14,026 nt of DNA, from contig CAIXYX010000127.1 in the NCBI GenBank assembly GCA_903923795.1, positions 1 to 14,026 of the forward strand, in the 5' to 3' direction. Made by a program: the position numbers and the translations under genes. This DNA is from an uncultured Microcaldota archaeon. Its GTDB lineage: Archaea; Micrarchaeota; Micrarchaeia; Anstonellales; Anstonellaceae. The notes under the pieces were generated by a model, which saw nothing but the letters and a program-made list of their open reading frames with translations, ran no database searches and was not told the origin of the DNA. How positions within the stretch are numbered: position 1 is the stretch's first letter; the number at the start of each line of letters is the position of its first letter. This document shows, in pieces, positions 12,764 through 14,026 of this stretch.

Positions 12764-14026
12764 TTAGATGAACAAGAGTGCCAGCACCATCGTAATAGTC
12801 GCCAGCATCTTGATCAGCACATGCAGAGACGGTCCGGCCGTGTCCTTGAACGGGTCGCCGACCGTGTCGCCGACCACCGCGGCCTTGTGCGCATCCGAGC
12901 CCTTGCCACCTAAAGCACCGGTCTCGATGTACTTCTTGGCATTGTCCCATGCGCCGCCCGAGTTGTTCAAGACAATGGCCATCATGATTCCGGCGATTGT
13001 GCCGACCATCAAGAATGCGGCCATGGCCTCATACTTGAAGATGAATCCGACAAGTATGGGGAAAAGAATGGCCACTGCTCCGGGCAATATCATCTCCTGC
13101 AAGGCTCCTTTTGTTGTCAAGTCGACGCAAGCCGCATAGTCGGGCTTTACTGTGCCGTCCATTATGCCTTTGTTCTTGAACTGGCGGCGCACATCTATGA
13201 TGATGTATTGCGCCGTCTTTCCCACCGCTCTTATGCACAGCGCGGAGAACAGGAACACCAGCATGGCGCCCAGCATCGCTCCGATGAACACATCGACTTT
13301 GGCGAGGTTGACCACCGTGAATGCAGGCAAACCTCGGCTGATGAGCACTTTGCTGACCTCCTCCATATACGCGGAGAAGAGCAAAAAGGCCGCCAATGCA
13401 GCCGAGCCGATGGCATAGCCTTTTGTCAAGGCTTTAGTGGTGTTGCCCACCGCATCGAGCTTCTCGGCCCGCTCGCGCACATGTTTCGCCGAGCCGCTCA
13501 TTTCGACAATACCACCCGCATTGTCTGTTATGGGGCCGAATGTGTCCATGGCCAAGATGTAGGCTGCTGTTGCCAGCATTCCCATGGTGGCGATGGCTGT
13601 TCCGTACAAGCCTCCATTGGGCACGCCCGAGTGGTCACCGAGCCAATATGACACAAAGAGCGCGATGGCGATGGCAATCGTCGCTGCGAATGTGTTCTCC
13701 AAACCCACCGCGAAGCCCGCGATGATGTTTGTCGCCGGTCCAGTCTTGGATGCTTCGGCAATCGATTTGACCGGCCTGTATTTCGATTCGGTGTAGTACT
13801 GGGTGATATAGACAAATGCCACCGAGAGCAGCAAGCCCACCATCCCTGCGTAGAAGAAGTTCATGTTTCCTCCCAGCAGCCATTGCACGGCCACATAGAA
13901 GAATATGGCCGCGAGAATCGAGGTGATGTAATAACCTCTGTTGAGGGCGGCCATCGGGTCCTCCTGCTCGCCTGCTTTGACGCACAGTATGCCGATGATG
14001 GAGGCGATGATTCCGAAAGCCCTTGC
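12764..14026 (-). CDS. hppA: Membrane-bound H+-pumping pyrophosphatase, C-terminal part (5' end missing)
   Basis: The open frame covers 420 residues and continues in frame past the right edge, where the residues (ASIIGILCVKAGEQEDP, then MAALNRG) match the interior of the family. About 250 N-terminal residues are missing compared with the usual 650-700. Membrane-bound pyrophosphatases split PPi and pump H+ or Na+. Visible signatures: FGPITDNAGGIVEMSG, and the C-terminal substrate-site block NNSGGAWDNAKKYIE followed by GSDAHKAAVVGDTVGDPFKDTAGPS. In GNTTKALTKG the usual Ala of K+-dependent enzymes is Lys (codon 13433-13435), with Thr three residues on; this marks the K+-independent, H+-pumping class. 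A T-rich terminator follows the stop. The ATG at 13954 is internal and not the true start. Confidence 0.95.
   Translation of the reverse strand, partial: ARAFGIIASIIGILCVKAGEQEDPMAALNRGYYITSILAAIFFYVAVQWLLGGNMNFFYAGMVGLLLSVAFVYITQYYTESKYRPVKSIAEASKTGPATNIIAGFAVGLENTFAATIAIAIALFVSYWLGDHSGVPNGGLYGTAIATMGMLATAAYILAMDTFGPITDNAGGIVEMSGSAKHVRERAEKLDAVGNTTKALTKGYAIGSAALAAFLLFSAYMEEVSKVLISRGLPAFTVVNLAKVDVFIGAMLGAMLVFLFSALCIRAVGKTAQYIIIDVRRQFKNKGIMDGTVKPDYAACVDLTTKGALQEMILPGAVAILFPILVGFIFKYEAMAAFLMVGTIAGIMMAIVLNNSGGAWDNAKKYIETGALGGKGSDAHKAAVVGDTVGDPFKDTAGPSLHVLIKMLATITMVLALLFI

Noticed and set aside
1..14026. CRISPR array, insertion sequence or prophage
   Set aside because: No evenly spaced direct repeats, transposase, integrase or phage structural genes were seen on either strand.

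Overview
The window looks like part of an uncultured archaeal genome, possibly DPANN-like. The evidence is a run of archaeal-type genes: a TrmB regulator, an NFACT-R protein, a deoxyhypusine synthase family enzyme, an Fcf1-like PIN protein, a SufCB-SufS-SufU operon without SufD, and a membrane pyrophosphatase. It is also suggested by AT-rich TATA-like boxes about 26 nt upstream of several start codons (leaderless or short-leader transcripts) and T-rich tracts after genes. The lineage is inferred from gene content only; no rRNA gene is present.

Layout. 1-1415 (-): 5' part of a large multi-pass membrane protein, GT-C-like, running off the left edge. 1521-1606 (+): tRNA-Ser(GCU), flanked by two strong hairpins. 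1730-2983 (+): a flippase-like polysaccharide exporter. 2995-6902 (-): the Fe-S assembly operon in transcription order sufC, sufB, sufS, sufU, with zero-gap or ATGA junctions, starting from a promoter carrying two palindromes. 6977-9174 (-): a TrmB-type regulator, a stand-alone NFACT-R (RqcH/NEMF C-terminal) protein and a metallo-beta-lactamase fold hydrolase, closely spaced. 9255-10043 (+): a divergently transcribed secreted protein resembling an outer-membrane beta-barrel, sharing a palindromic TATA box with trmB. 10100-11839 (+): deoxyhypusine synthase family enzyme, an unrecognised 111-residue helical protein and a PIN nuclease in a tight operon. 11897-12619 (-): Yip1-like membrane protein. 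12764-14026 (-): C-terminal part of a K+-independent H+-pumping pyrophosphatase, running off the right edge.

How the parts relate. The two membrane proteins near the tRNA could act in surface-glycan assembly. The suf genes form a complete minimal scaffold, desulfurase and ATPase set. Several other genes touch translation: tRNA-Ser, NFACT-R (ribosome quality control or tRNA binding), the deoxyhypusine synthase family enzyme (aIF5A modification or polyamine chemistry) and the Fcf1-like PIN (rRNA processing in relatives). The most unusual items are the barrel-like secreted protein with its TrmB/palindrome divergent promoter, the isolated NFACT-R protein, and the hairpin-bracketed tRNA. No CRISPR array, insertion sequence, prophage or clear defence system was seen.
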